A stretch of 37,367 nt of DNA from UBA2266 sp964406945 (lineage in GTDB: Bacteria; Planctomycetota; Phycisphaerae; Sedimentisphaerales; Anaerobacaceae): contig CAYOTO010000032.1 in assembly GCA_964406945.1 (NCBI GenBank), forward strand, positions 1 through 37,367, in the 5' to 3' direction. How positions within the stretch are numbered: position 1 is the stretch's first letter; the number at the start of each line of letters is the position of its first letter. Made by a program: the position numbers and the translations under genes. Below are positions 17,091 through 25,982 of this stretch, piece after piece. Under the pieces are notes generated by a model. The model was not told the DNA's origin. It searched no databases and saw nothing but the letters and a program-made list of their open reading frames with translations.

Positions 17091-17275
17091 AGCTTCTTGT
17101 GGCCGAACTTTTGCATTTGCACCACCCACGACCTGATTGTAAAGTGGCGACTCTGAATTAGCACGGATTAACTCTCTGACGCCCGAAAAACCCCGAAACC
17201 GCCTCCAAAACAGCCCTCAGTCGCATGCTGCCACCATTTTGAACTTTGCATTTTAATATTTCGATTTAATTCGCC

Positions 17276-18520
17276 GTGTACCCGCTCATAACAATCGCAA
17301 TCACCCTGGCCGCCCTGGTAACCCTTCTGCACTGCAAAGTCAGGCTGGGTCGGGCAATGCTGGCGGCCGCGGTTTTGTTGGCCCTGCTGCTGACCGCCAC
17401 CCCCGCCGAACTCTACGGCGCCCTCCGTACAGAATGGCTGCAGAAGCCACTTCAGCACCGGACACCGGTTATGTTCATCACCCTTACCGCTCTGATCACA
17501 CTCGTAAATATTCTCGGTTTGGCAATGAAACAGACCGGCGTAGCCGCTCGCCTGCCCAAAGCACTGATGGGCCTGTTCCGTAGCCGCCGACTTGCCCTGT
17601 GCGCAATACCCATGATGATGGGAATGCTGCCCACACCGGGCGGAATAATGCTCTCGGCGCCTATGGTTCGGGATCTGGGCGATCACCTCGGCGTCAAACG
17701 CGACCGCCAGGCCGCCATAAACTTCCTCTTCCGCCACCAGTGGGAAACGATCTGGCCTCTCTTCCCGGCCGTACCGCTGGTCCAGGGCATGCTGGGAGTC
17801 TCGGCTCTGGCACTGATAACCCACAATCTAGCCATAATGCTCACCGGCACAATCGCCGGAGCCGTCTTCCTGCTGCTGCGGGCAATGCCCCAAAAAGCCC
17901 CCAGAACGCAATCTCACGACAGCTTTTGGCGCAATCTTCGTCGCTTCGTACACGCTTTCTGGCCGATCGCACTGGTTGCTGTACTCTACGCCGCCCTTGA
18001 CCTGACGCCCGCTCTGGGCCTGCTGGTCGCTGTAGTCGCATTTCTCGCTCTGCATAGAACCGGCGTCCGCGAGTCTCTGGCCATTTTCAGGAGGGGCTTT
18101 GAGCCGGATTTCATCCTGCTTATCCTGGGGGCACTGTCTTTTAAAGTCATACTCGAAGCATCCGGAGCCGTCCCCTCAGTGGTCGACTTTCTTGATGCCA
18201 TGCACGTACCGCCGAACGCACTCATCTTTATACTGCCGTTCCTGATCGCCTTCCTCACAGGCGTAACCACCGGCACAATCGCAATCTCATTCCCGCTGAT
18301 AATCCCTTTCATTGGCACCGGCCCGCAGGCCAACCTGCACCTGGAGGTTCTCGCCTTTTCGGGCGTTATCTGCGGCCTGCTGCTCACACCGGTACACCTC
18401 TGCCTTACCCTCTCCGCGGGCTATTTCGAGACCTCTCTGACAAAAATTATCCTGCAACTGCTGACGCCGACACTGGCAATAGCCGCAGTAGCTGTGGCCA
18501 TTGCAGCCGTCTTCGCCTGA
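17276..18520 (+). CDS. DUF401 family integral membrane protein
   Basis: A 414-residue, almost wholly hydrophobic protein with about ten membrane helices. The conserved MMMGMLPTPGGIMLSAPMV and the matching late segment FLIAFLTGVTTGTIAISFPL fit the DUF401 family, a relative of the anion-permease clan. A paired-repeat layout is suggested by these two glycine-rich re-entrant-like loops. Substrate unknown. The reading frame opens with GTG at 17276 and has no ribosome site; a later start is possible. It is divergent from the sigma gene and 211 bases ahead of the glycosyltransferase cluster, with no clear terminator between. Confidence 0.78.
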   Translation: MYPLITIAITLAALVTLLHCKVRLGRAMLAAAVLLALLLTATPAELYGALRTEWLQKPLQHRTPVMFITLTALITLVNILGLAMKQTGVAARLPKALMGLFRSRRLALCAIPMMMGMLPTPGGIMLSAPMVRDLGDHLGVKRDRQAAINFLFRHQWETIWPLFPAVPLVQGMLGVSALALITHNLAIMLTGTIAGAVFLLLRAMPQKAPRTQSHDSFWRNLRRFVHAFWPIALVAVLYAALDLTPALGLLVAVVAFLALHRTGVRESLAIFRRGFEPDFILLILGALSFKVILEASGAVPSVVDFLDAMHVPPNALIFILPFLIAFLTGVTTGTIAISFPLIIPFIGTGPQANLHLEVLAFSGVICGLLLTPVHLCLTLSAGYFETSLTKIILQLLTPTLAIAAVAVAIAAVFA

Positions 18521-18731
18521 TTCGGCCCTGCCTGCCGATGCGTAAGGAGCAAAAGGCCCGATGCCCCAAGCTTGCTCCAGAGCCGAGGCAGATGCCTGGG
18601 CGGTTGACCCACAAATTCCGTGGAAGAGCCTTTTTTCCTCTGGCCCCGCCCGTCTGGGCCGTCGATAATGCAACCGCTAAAGGTACAATAGCTGAGCCTT
18701 CGCTACTGCCCGAATAAGAGATTAGCTGACA

Positions 18732-19496
18732 ATGGCCGAGAGACTCGATAAAGACTCCGACACAAAAACACCGCAGCCCCCATGCCGCTTTTCCGTCATC
18801 ATTCCAGCCCTGAACGAAGCCGAGCACATAAACACTACGATTAGCCACATCCCCACCGCAGGCCCCGGCCGTGTGGAAATCATCGTGGTCGACGCCGACC
18901 CGGCCAAATCCACCATCAAAGCCGTCCGCAAACCCGCTGTCAGGTGCATTACCGCCCCGAAAGGCCGCGGAACCCAGCTTAACGCCGGCGCCGCCGTCGC
19001 CAGGGGCGATATTCTCCTCTTCCTTCACGCCGACACCAAATTGCCCGCCAATGCACTCGACAGTATCGCTCAGGTCTTTACAGACGGCCGCTATGTAGCA
19101 GGAGCTTTCGATCTCGGCGTCGACACGAAAAACGAAAAGATCCAGCGAATGGCTTACTGGGCCTGCCGCCGCTCCCGCCGAACCAGAATCCCCTACGGCG
19201 ACCAGGCCATTTTTATCAAGAAAGACTACTTCGAACGACTTGGCAGGTTCCGCGACTTTCCCATCATGGAGGACGTCGATCTGATGCGGCGCATAAAAAA
19301 ACGCGAAGACCCCATCTTCATCATCGACGACCCCGTCCTAACCTCCCCTCGACGATGGCAAAAGCAGGGCGTAAAATACTCGATTGTCAAAAACAGTATC
19401 CTCTTAACTCTCTACTACATGGGCCTGAGCCCGCGAATAATAGCAAAACTTTACGGAAAACCCGCTTCACACCGCAAAAATAACGAAAATCAGTGA
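18732..19496 (+). CDS. Glycosyltransferase, rSAM/selenodomain-associated type 2
   Basis: A 254-residue GT-A fold transferase. It begins the catalytic domain with FSVIIPALNEAEHI, has VDADPAKST in the nucleotide-sugar region, and a LFLHADTKLP metal-site strand. PYGDQAIFIKKDYFERLGRF and MEDVDLMRRIKK follow; these are hallmarks of the TIGR04283 branch that accompanies ArsS-like radical SAM proteins. There is no membrane helix, so it is probably cytosolic or membrane-peripheral. It lies just ahead of the radical SAM gene, supporting the family call. A possible -10 box, TACAAT, is at 18684-18689 but lacks a good -35. Confidence 0.87.
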   Translation: MAERLDKDSDTKTPQPPCRFSVIIPALNEAEHINTTISHIPTAGPGRVEIIVVDADPAKSTIKAVRKPAVRCITAPKGRGTQLNAGAAVARGDILLFLHADTKLPANALDSIAQVFTDGRYVAGAFDLGVDTKNEKIQRMAYWACRRSRRTRIPYGDQAIFIKKDYFERLGRFRDFPIMEDVDLMRRIKKREDPIFIIDDPVLTSPRRWQKQGVKYSIVKNSILLTLYYMGLSPRIIAKLYGKPASHRKNNENQ

Positions 19497-19556
19497 CCAT
19501 TCGACACCTGATGTCGTAGCCATATTGTAAATGGCAAGTTTTTACGGACTACAGAA

Positions 19557-20528
19557 ATGAACGACAGGTTCGCCAATAAAATCAAAGCCGTTGATCCGGA
19601 CTGCCTCGCTTTTGACGATCTGCGTACTTTGCAGGTCAACCTTGGCAACAGGTGCAACCAGAAATGCAGCCACTGCCACGTAAAAGCACACCCGAACGGC
19701 AGCAAGATCATGACCAGGTCTGTCATGGGCAAGATCATCGAGTTTCTAAAGTCGCATCCAAACCTGACTGTGGACATCACGGGCGGCTGCCCCGAACTGA
19801 ACCCCGATTTTGGATTCTTCATCGAATCTGTCCATCCTCTGGCTGCCGAAATCACGATTCGCACCAATCTCACCGTGCTCCTCGAACCCGGACTCGGATG
19901 GGTCGCCCCCTGGTACGCCGACCACAAAGTCGCACTCATAGCGTCTCTTCCGTGTTATACCGCTGATAACGTAGACCACCAGCGCGGCCGCGGTGTGTTC
20001 CAGCAAAGCATCGACGCCCTGCGACTGCTCAATAAGCTCGGCTACGCAACCGCCCCGGACCTCACTATCGATCTGGTTTACAACCCCGCCGCCGACAACC
20101 TTCCGCCGGATCAAAGCCGGCTGGAGTCCGACTACAAAAGCCACCTGCTCGATGAGTACGGCATCCGCTTCAACAGACTTTACGCCCTTGCCAACGCCCC
20201 GATAGGCAGGTTTCGCGACCTGCTCGAGACCAACGGACGACTCAACGACTACATCCAGCTCCTGATCGACAGCTTCAACCCGGTCGCCGTCGATGCTGTG
20301 ATGTGCCGCTCGCTCGTCAGCGTCGACTACCGCGGCCTGCTGTACAACTGCGACTTTAACCAGGCGCTTGACCTGCCGATAATAGATACCGATGGTCGAC
20401 CCGCAACGATAGACCACCTGGAAAAAATCATCGCGGGCGACTTGACAATAGTAACCGACGACCACTGCTTCTGCTGCACCGCCGGCGCAGGCTCCAGTTG
20501 CACCGGCGCACTGACAAAGCAGGCTTGA
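19557..20528 (+). CDS. arsS: ArsS-like radical SAM/Cys-rich protein
   Basis: A 323-residue radical SAM enzyme. The cluster motif CNQKCSHC (Cys33, Cys37, Cys40) is preceded by TLQVNLGNRC, and SAM-binding GGCPEL follows. The C-terminal cysteine-rich tail has Cys304, Cys306, Cys307 and Cys315 in the setting CFCCTAGAGSSC, the signature of the TIGR04167/ArsS family. ArsS has been linked to arsenosugar formation by joining a 5'-deoxyadenosyl group to methylated arsenic. The two rSAM-associated transferases flank it. Some family members use selenocysteine; here all positions are cysteine and the frame has no in-frame TGA before its end. I see no ArsM in the window, so the substrate is open. Confidence 0.88.
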   Translation: MNDRFANKIKAVDPDCLAFDDLRTLQVNLGNRCNQKCSHCHVKAHPNGSKIMTRSVMGKIIEFLKSHPNLTVDITGGCPELNPDFGFFIESVHPLAAEITIRTNLTVLLEPGLGWVAPWYADHKVALIASLPCYTADNVDHQRGRGVFQQSIDALRLLNKLGYATAPDLTIDLVYNPAADNLPPDQSRLESDYKSHLLDEYGIRFNRLYALANAPIGRFRDLLETNGRLNDYIQLLIDSFNPVAVDAVMCRSLVSVDYRGLLYNCDFNQALDLPIIDTDGRPATIDHLEKIIAGDLTIVTDDHCFCCTAGAGSSCTGALTKQA

Positions 20529-20548
20529 ACGGATTGATGGGGGTTTCG

Positions 20549-21262
20549 ATGGACGCGATACAAAGACCATCGCCTGAACCAGAAAACAAAGAAAGCCGGT
20601 GCGTACTGGTATTCGTAAAATACCCCGAACCCGGCCGGGTCAAAACCCGTCTGGCCGCACACACCGGGCCTAAAGCCGCCGCCGAACTCTACAAGAGCTT
20701 CATACTGGAGACGCTCTCCATTGTCGAAAACCTTAACGCCGACATTCGGATATGTTACACACCCGCTGATGCGGGCAAAAGGCTTACGCGCTGGCTGGGC
20801 GCCCACCGCAGGTACATCGCCCAGAGCGGTTCCGATCTGGGCCACAGAATGAAAAACGCATTCGACGCAGCCTTCGACGAAGGCTTCACCGATATAATCG
20901 TAATCGGTTCCGACAGCCCCGACCTGCCCGCCGACTATCTGAATCAGGCATTCAGCTTATTGCAGGCCGACCGCATCGTCCTGGGTCCAAGCAGCGACGG
21001 CGGCTACTATCTTCTCGGCTTCAACGAACGCAACTACCTTCCGGCCGTTTTCGATCTCGAGCACTGGAGCACCGACGACGTATGCAGCCGGACTGTCGAA
21101 ATCATAGAAAAGCACAAAAAGCCTGTTAACCTGCTCCCCATTTGGCACGACATTGATACCCCGGCCGACCTCGAGGCCCTGAAAAGAAGAAACGCAAAAA
21201 CCCTCGAACAACACTTGAATACTTCGTTTATAGTTGGCGCACATGAACGCGCCGGAGGATAG
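20549..21262 (+). CDS. Glycosyltransferase, rSAM/selenodomain-associated type 1 (DUF2064)
   Basis: A nucleotidyl/glycosyl-transferase-like protein of about 237 residues of the TIGR04282/DUF2064 group, related to CofC. Landmarks are LVFVKYPEPGRVKTRLA near the start, SDLGHRMKNAF, VIGSDSPDLP in the middle and LGPSSDGGYYLLGF after it. The frame is open from 20498, overlapping arsS, but ATGs at 20537 and 20549 are likelier; I take 20549 because GGGGG lies 5 bases before it. The very short distance to arsS supports one transcript. It may use or make the nucleotide-activated group that the pathway attaches to the ArsS product, an inference from clustering. Confidence 0.84.
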   Translation: MDAIQRPSPEPENKESRCVLVFVKYPEPGRVKTRLAAHTGPKAAAELYKSFILETLSIVENLNADIRICYTPADAGKRLTRWLGAHRRYIAQSGSDLGHRMKNAFDAAFDEGFTDIIVIGSDSPDLPADYLNQAFSLLQADRIVLGPSSDGGYYLLGFNERNYLPAVFDLEHWSTDDVCSRTVEIIEKHKKPVNLLPIWHDIDTPADLEALKRRNAKTLEQHLNTSFIVGAHERAGG

Positions 21263-21266
21263 CACT

Positions 21267-22547
21267 ATGGTAACAAAGATAAGAATATCCTACGTAACAA
21301 ACGATCTTGCGATGAAAGGGCTAACTCCTCACATTGGCAGTCCCCGATACGCCGCAACCGGCAGCACGGCCTGGAAAAAAGTCGCAAATACCGGTTCGGC
21401 CCTGTGGCTCGATACCGGCGATATTGACGCGGCCAAACGCAACTGGCACACGGAATTCGCCGCGTTAACAACAAATAACAGCCTGCTCAAGAAGGAAGTC
21501 ACCAAGGGAATATATGATTCGCTCATCAGAGAAAGCGCCGCCAAGTTGCGACATGCCGAGCCGGGAATCGGACACCGACACCTGATGCAGGAACTTGCTT
21601 TCATCCTCAACGCCCGTCATGCTCTGAAGCTGATCGATCTTTTCGACGCCCACGTAAGTGTCGAGCTGCACACGGATTTCGGTGATGACGCAGACAGATC
21701 GGTCGAATACGCCCAGAGATACTTCGCCGTCTGCCCGGAACGATTCTATATCAAGATCCCCCTCACTCCCGCGGGCCTTGTCGCAGCCGCAAGACTTCAC
21801 CGACTCGATGTCCCTGTAAACCTGACTCTCGGCTTCTCCGCCAGGCAAAATTACCTGGCCGCCCGGTTCGCACAGCCCGAATTCGTCAATGTCTTCCTCG
21901 GACGGCTCAATTCCTTCGTAGCCGACAACCAGCTCGGTTCCGGTCTTTACGTGGGCGAAAAAGCAACTCTCGCGACCCAGCGGCGAATACTAAAGCTCAG
22001 AGAAAGCGGCAAAACCCGCTCGCATTTGATCGCCGCAAGCTTGAGGCAGGCCGACCAGATTGCCTCACTTGCAGGCGTCGACGTGCTGACGATGCCGCCG
22101 AAAGTCGCCGAAGGCTATAAAGCCGCTCCAGCATATAACCTCGAGTCACAGGTTCAGAATGACCCTGCGGTCGAACTTGCTCCAGGCATCGATCCTGATG
22201 ACGTGAATCTGTCTTCTCTGTGGGAAATACCCCCCGCTTTCGAGTCCGCCGTTGACGAAATTATGGAACTTGACCCGCGCACTCTGGATCCGAGTGATAT
22301 GCGAATTCACTTCGAAACAGCCGGTTTTGGCGACCTTTTCCCGCGGTGGACAGCCGATGATTTCCAGACTATTGCCGCCGACGGCAAAATACCCGTTTAC
22401 GAGAAATGGAAAACCGCCCTTGCCGAAAAGCAGATAGGCCTCGACGCTTTGATGAACACCAGCGCGTTTTACGCCTTCGATACGGACCAGAAAACCCTCG
22501 ACAGGCATATACAGAAGCTCATACGACCGGATCAGTACCAGCCATAG
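21267..22547 (+). CDS. Transaldolase-family protein with long C-terminal extension
   Basis: A 426-residue protein. The ATG at 21267 has GGAGG 8 bases upstream, so I prefer it to earlier in-frame starts inside the previous gene. The core is a transaldolase-like TIM barrel: HVSVELHTDF, then FYIKIPLTPAGLVAAARL with Lys163 at the Schiff-base position, VPVNLTLGFSARQ, and VDVLTMPPKVAEGY. Transaldolases move a three-carbon unit between sugar phosphates. Compared with TalB (about 317 residues) there are over 100 extra residues after the barrel, with no domain I recognise. It lies 4 bases behind the transferase gene, so it belongs to the same operon. Confidence 0.82.
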   Translation: MVTKIRISYVTNDLAMKGLTPHIGSPRYAATGSTAWKKVANTGSALWLDTGDIDAAKRNWHTEFAALTTNNSLLKKEVTKGIYDSLIRESAAKLRHAEPGIGHRHLMQELAFILNARHALKLIDLFDAHVSVELHTDFGDDADRSVEYAQRYFAVCPERFYIKIPLTPAGLVAAARLHRLDVPVNLTLGFSARQNYLAARFAQPEFVNVFLGRLNSFVADNQLGSGLYVGEKATLATQRRILKLRESGKTRSHLIAASLRQADQIASLAGVDVLTMPPKVAEGYKAAPAYNLESQVQNDPAVELAPGIDPDDVNLSSLWEIPPAFESAVDEIMELDPRTLDPSDMRIHFETAGFGDLFPRWTADDFQTIAADGKIPVYEKWKTALAEKQIGLDALMNTSAFYAFDTDQKTLDRHIQKLIRPDQYQP

Positions 22548-22559
22548 AGACATTGATTG

Positions 22560-23972
22560 ATGTACGACTACGATATAATAGTTGTTGGGGCAGGCGCCGG
22601 CGGACTCGTATCATGCAAACTCGCGGTGGGTATGGGAAAAAGAACAGCCGTGGTGGAAGAAGATAAGATCGGCGGCAATTGTACATGGTACGGCTGCATA
22701 CCCAGCAAAGCCCTAATTAAGTCCGCAGCCGTCGCCCACAAGCTCAACAGCTTACACAAGTTCGGACTGGAATCGTCCGACCAGATCAATCTCCGAACCA
22801 ATAATGTGATGCAGCACGTTCGCAACGTAATCAACGCGACAGCCTGCGGCCACCCGCCCGAGTCGCTTGAGCAGCAGGGTATCGACTTTTTCCGGGGCGC
22901 GGCCCGTTTCTTAAACAACCATACAATAGACATCGCCGAGAGAACCCTCACCGCGGATAAGTTCGTAATCACAACCGGCTCCCGAGCGCTGATTCCCCCG
23001 ATCAAAGGCATCGAAAAAGTCCTTTATTTTACCAACCGAACAACCTTCGATATTGAGCAGCTTCCGGAATCACTGCTGGTCCTGGGCGGTGGCCCTATCG
23101 GAATCGAACTCGGAGCGGCAATGACTCGACTGGGGGTGAAAGTAACTCTCGTCGAACAGGCGGACACAGTCCTCGCACGCGATGACCAGGAACTGGTTGC
23201 CAAACTTGTGGAGCACCTGGAAGCCGAAGGTCTCGAACTGCTTACGAATATGAAAGCGGTAGAGGTCTTCTCTGGTCCCGGGGGAATAACCGCTCACCTG
23301 GAAAGCGGCTCACAGACCAGAACAATAGAAACCGAAGCGGTCCTCGTCTCGACAGGCAGGATCCCCAACATAGACGACTTGAATCTCGAAAAAGCATCCG
23401 TCGAATACGGCAAGACGGGCATTGTCGTCGATAAACACCTGCGCACAACAGCCAAAAACATTTACGCCTGCGGAGACGTCGTGCCGCCCTACCTGTTCAG
23501 CCATATAGCCGAATACGAAGCTGTTATCGCCGTAACAAATGCGTGCATGCCCGTTCAGATTCAAAAAACCGACTACTCGAATGTCGTCTGGACCACTTTC
23601 ACCGATCCGGAACTGGCTCACGCCGGGCTGACCGAAGAACAAGCCCGACAAAAACACGGCGACCGAATAAGAATTTATCGCTGGCAATACAAGGACATCG
23701 ACCGGGCGAAAACCGAGGTCGCAACCGACGGACTGGCAAAGATCATAACCGACCGTAAGGGTCGCATACTTGGAGCACATGTGCTCGGCCAGAACGCCTC
23801 CGAAGTCATGCACGAGGTCCAATTCGCAAAATCACTGGGCTTTAAGTTCCAGAAGATTGCCTCTGTGATTCACTCCTATCCCTCGTTTTCCGATGTCGTA
23901 CGACAGCCCGCCAAGAAATGCCGCGTCGACTTACTACTTGACAACCCCATCGTTAAACTCCTCAGAAAATAG
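22560..23972 (+). CDS. Mercuric-reductase-like FAD pyridine nucleotide-disulfide oxidoreductase
   Basis: A 470-residue flavoprotein. The FAD-binding GAGAGG is at residues 10-15 and the redox-active pair sits in GGNCTWYGCIPSK (Cys41, Cys46). A second dinucleotide fold is at VLGGGPIGIELGAAM, IYACGD is the second FAD contact, and a dimerisation domain carries IHSYPSFSDV. It lacks the N-terminal metal-binding domain and the C-terminal cysteine pair of true MerA, so it is not a typical mercuric reductase. Such MerA-like proteins often sit beside TVP38/TMEM64 proteins and ArsS. The normal glutamate of the His-Glu pair appears to be aspartate here. Start at ATG 22560; a TTG directly before it is possible. 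Confidence 0.88.
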   Translation: MYDYDIIVVGAGAGGLVSCKLAVGMGKRTAVVEEDKIGGNCTWYGCIPSKALIKSAAVAHKLNSLHKFGLESSDQINLRTNNVMQHVRNVINATACGHPPESLEQQGIDFFRGAARFLNNHTIDIAERTLTADKFVITTGSRALIPPIKGIEKVLYFTNRTTFDIEQLPESLLVLGGGPIGIELGAAMTRLGVKVTLVEQADTVLARDDQELVAKLVEHLEAEGLELLTNMKAVEVFSGPGGITAHLESGSQTRTIETEAVLVSTGRIPNIDDLNLEKASVEYGKTGIVVDKHLRTTAKNIYACGDVVPPYLFSHIAEYEAVIAVTNACMPVQIQKTDYSNVVWTTFTDPELAHAGLTEEQARQKHGDRIRIYRWQYKDIDRAKTEVATDGLAKIITDRKGRILGAHVLGQNASEVMHEVQFAKSLGFKFQKIASVIHSYPSFSDVVRQPAKKCRVDLLLDNPIVKLLRK

Positions 23973-23976
23973 CAAC

Positions 23977-24741
23977 ATGGGACAACACAACCGACTTACA
24001 CGGATAAAGGAAAAGTTAAACATCAGAATAGTAGTTCTCGCGGCCGTTCTGTTTACCCTGGCTTTATTCTTTGCGGTTCCCTCTGTAAGAAATAGAGTCT
24101 CCTCCGTAATTGTAATAATTCTCGAGTGGACTCAATCACTCGGCGCGTGGGCGCCGCTGGTGGTCATCGCTCTATACGTAGTCGCATGTATCTTTATGAT
24201 ACCGGGCTCGCCGCTTACAATCGGAGCCGGATTTGTTTTCGAAATCCTGTTCGGAGTTATAATCGTCTCCATCGCCAGCACCATCGGAGCCTGTGCGGCC
24301 TTTCTGGTGGGAAGGACCGTTGCTCGCGGCTGGGTCGAAGAGAAAATCGTAAGCAACCCTAAAGTCGCCGCCCTTGACGAAGCCGTAGGCAAACAGGGGC
24401 TTAAGATCGTTTTTCTCGCACGACTGAGCCCCGTCATACCCTTTGCGGCGCTTAACTACGGCTTCAGCGTCACCAAAGTGAAACTCTGGCAGTATGCACT
24501 GGCCTCCTGGGTCGGCATGATCCCGGGCACCCTTCTGTACGTTTACATCGGCGCGGGCCTCCGCTCTCTGAGCGAAGTCGCCGCCGGAGAAGTCGAAACC
24601 GGCCTGACCGGAAGAATATTCTTCTGGTTCGGAATGGTCGCAACCGTTGCAGTAACTATTTTCCTTACGATGCTTGCACGCAATACACTTCGCAATATCG
24701 TCCCCGCCGCCTCCGAAGGCAGCACCGATTCGCCCGACTGA
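23977..24741 (+). CDS. TVP38/TMEM64 family membrane protein
   Basis: A 254-residue inner-membrane protein starting at the ATG 4 bases after the flavoprotein stop. After a basic amphipathic start it has a first helix (about 18-36), then the VTT/SNARE-associated core: IPGSPLTIGAGFVF, IASTIGACAAFLVGRTVARG, FLARLSPVIPFAALNYGFS and WVGMIPGTLLYVYIGAG, with a final helix. DedA/TVP38 relatives are implicated in lipid scrambling or small-molecule transport. The conserved pairing with a MerA-like flavoprotein suggests the two work together at the membrane. The terminator directly behind it makes it the end of the cluster. Confidence 0.88.
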   Translation: MGQHNRLTRIKEKLNIRIVVLAAVLFTLALFFAVPSVRNRVSSVIVIILEWTQSLGAWAPLVVIALYVVACIFMIPGSPLTIGAGFVFEILFGVIIVSIASTIGACAAFLVGRTVARGWVEEKIVSNPKVAALDEAVGKQGLKIVFLARLSPVIPFAALNYGFSVTKVKLWQYALASWVGMIPGTLLYVYIGAGLRSLSEVAAGEVETGLTGRIFFWFGMVATVAVTIFLTMLARNTLRNIVPAASEGSTDSPD

Positions 24742-24755
24742 CAGGGCTTTTTTTT
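24732..24755 (+). terminator. Rho-independent terminator ending the arsS-type cluster
   Basis: GCCC pairs with GGGC around an 8-base loop and is followed by eight Ts (24748-24755). It overlaps the TVP38/TMEM64 stop codon. The stem is short, but the T run and its position are convincing. Confidence 0.6.
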
Positions 24756-24868
24756 GTCTCCGCTCCAGCTAAACGTCGCCCCGTCCTATGCCGATGTCGC
24801 ATCTGTGGCGATAAGCGACAAAAAAATGTGCTGATCGGCCGCGCCGTTACTCGAATCGGGGGGCGAAT

Positions 24869-25555
24869 ATGGAAAACCTGCATGTATTGTCTGAAAGCTC
24901 CGAGCCGTTCCAGGACCGCTCTGAAGCCGGTGAACTGCTGGCCGATGCTCTCCGACAGTACTGCGGCGCCGATGCGGTCGCAGTCGCAATACCCCGCGGA
25001 GGAATTATAATAGCCAATGAAATCGCCAACCGTCTCGATATGGAACTCGACATTTTGCTGGCCCATAAACTGGGCGCCCCGGCCAATCCCGAACTGGCAA
25101 TCGGCGCCATCTGCGAAAACGGTACAATCTTCATCAACGAGCAGATAACAAGTTTCGCCCACGTAGCAAACCAGTATATCGAAGAGGAAAAACAGCGTCA
25201 GAAGCGCCGTTTTAAACAGCAATCGGAGCTTTATCGCCGACATCTGCCCAGGACCGATCTTACCGGCAGAATCGCGATAATAACCGATGACGGCGTCGCC
25301 ACCGGAGCGACCGTTCAGGCCTCTCTCTGGGCCGCCAGACGTGAAAATCCTTACAAGCTCATCCTCGCACTCCCGGTCGGCCCGCCCGATACGGTGGAGC
25401 GGCTCGCCCGCGATGCCGACGAAACGATCTGCCTCCGCACACCGCCGGACTTCGGCGCACTCAGCAAATTCTATCTCAGTTTCCCGCAGGTCGAGGATGA
25501 GACCGTAATCGACATACTTCAGCAGCACCAGCAGAGGAGGCATGTCAGAAGATGA
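24869..25555 (+). CDS. Phosphoribosyltransferase family protein
   Basis: A 228-residue type I PRTase. The PRPP loop is IITDDGVATGATV with Asp140 and Asp141. An earlier VAIPRGGIIIANEIANRL forms the first Rossmann-like strand and pyrophosphate loop, and DILLAHKLGAPANPE is characteristic of this orphan group. In actinobacteria (for example Rv0571c) this PRTase is fused to an alpha/beta hydrolase; here the hydrolase is a separate gene two positions on. The nucleobase substrate is unknown. It begins after a terminator with GGGGGG before the ATG. The stop overlaps the next ATG (ATGA), so translation is coupled. Confidence 0.88.
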   Translation: MENLHVLSESSEPFQDRSEAGELLADALRQYCGADAVAVAIPRGGIIIANEIANRLDMELDILLAHKLGAPANPELAIGAICENGTIFINEQITSFAHVANQYIEEEKQRQKRRFKQQSELYRRHLPRTDLTGRIAIITDDGVATGATVQASLWAARRENPYKLILALPVGPPDTVERLARDADETICLRTPPDFGALSKFYLSFPQVEDETVIDILQQHQQRRHVRR

Positions 25556-25977
25556 ACTCCCGGAAACTACATCAGGCATTTCAACTCGCACAACTCGTGC
25601 CTCCGATATATGTCGCGACAAGCGATGCATCCGGCATGTCGCATATTGCAGCAGCGGGTAAAGTCCGCGCCGAAGGCGAAAATCGCCTGACCATCACCGA
25701 ATGGTTCTGCCCGACGACTGTTGCCAACCTCAGTAAAAACCCGAAAGTTTGCCTGGTAGTATATAATCAGGCCTACGATCGCGGTTTTCAACTCATCGGC
25801 GAGGTTCAGAATATGCAGGACGTAAGTATAATGAACGGATACTCTTCGCAGCACACTTTTGAACCGCCCCTGCCGCAGGTTGAGAGAAAGCTGACAATAC
25901 TTATCGGCAAGGTGTTCGACTTCGGACTGGGACCCCACAGCGATGTCGAAACACCACAGATGCAAGAGGTCACGTAA
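25552..25977 (+). CDS. Pyridoxamine 5'-phosphate oxidase-like flavin-binding protein
   Basis: A 141-residue single-domain split-barrel protein. ATSDASGMSHIAAAGKV, then WFCPTTVANLSKNPKVCLVVY and FQLIGEVQNM, are the usual strands of small PNPOx-like proteins that bind FMN, F420 or haem. It is too short for a real PdxH. Its start overlaps the PRTase stop by four bases, and the hydrolase ATG is 5 bases behind its stop. The tail DVETPQMQEV may be disordered. Redox role inferred from family only. Confidence 0.82.
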   Translation: MNSRKLHQAFQLAQLVPPIYVATSDASGMSHIAAAGKVRAEGENRLTITEWFCPTTVANLSKNPKVCLVVYNQAYDRGFQLIGEVQNMQDVSIMNGYSSQHTFEPPLPQVERKLTILIGKVFDFGLGPHSDVETPQMQEVT

Positions 25978-25982
25978 CAGAT

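Noticed and set aside
22560..23972. A true mercuric reductase (MerA)
   Set aside because: The C-terminal cysteine pair and N-terminal metal-binding domain are absent, and no merR, merT or merP is near.
24808..24836. Inverted repeat GTCGC/GCGAC followed by seven As as a terminator
   Set aside because: The A run follows the stem on the plus strand and a T run would precede it on the minus strand, so neither orientation fits a rho-independent terminator.
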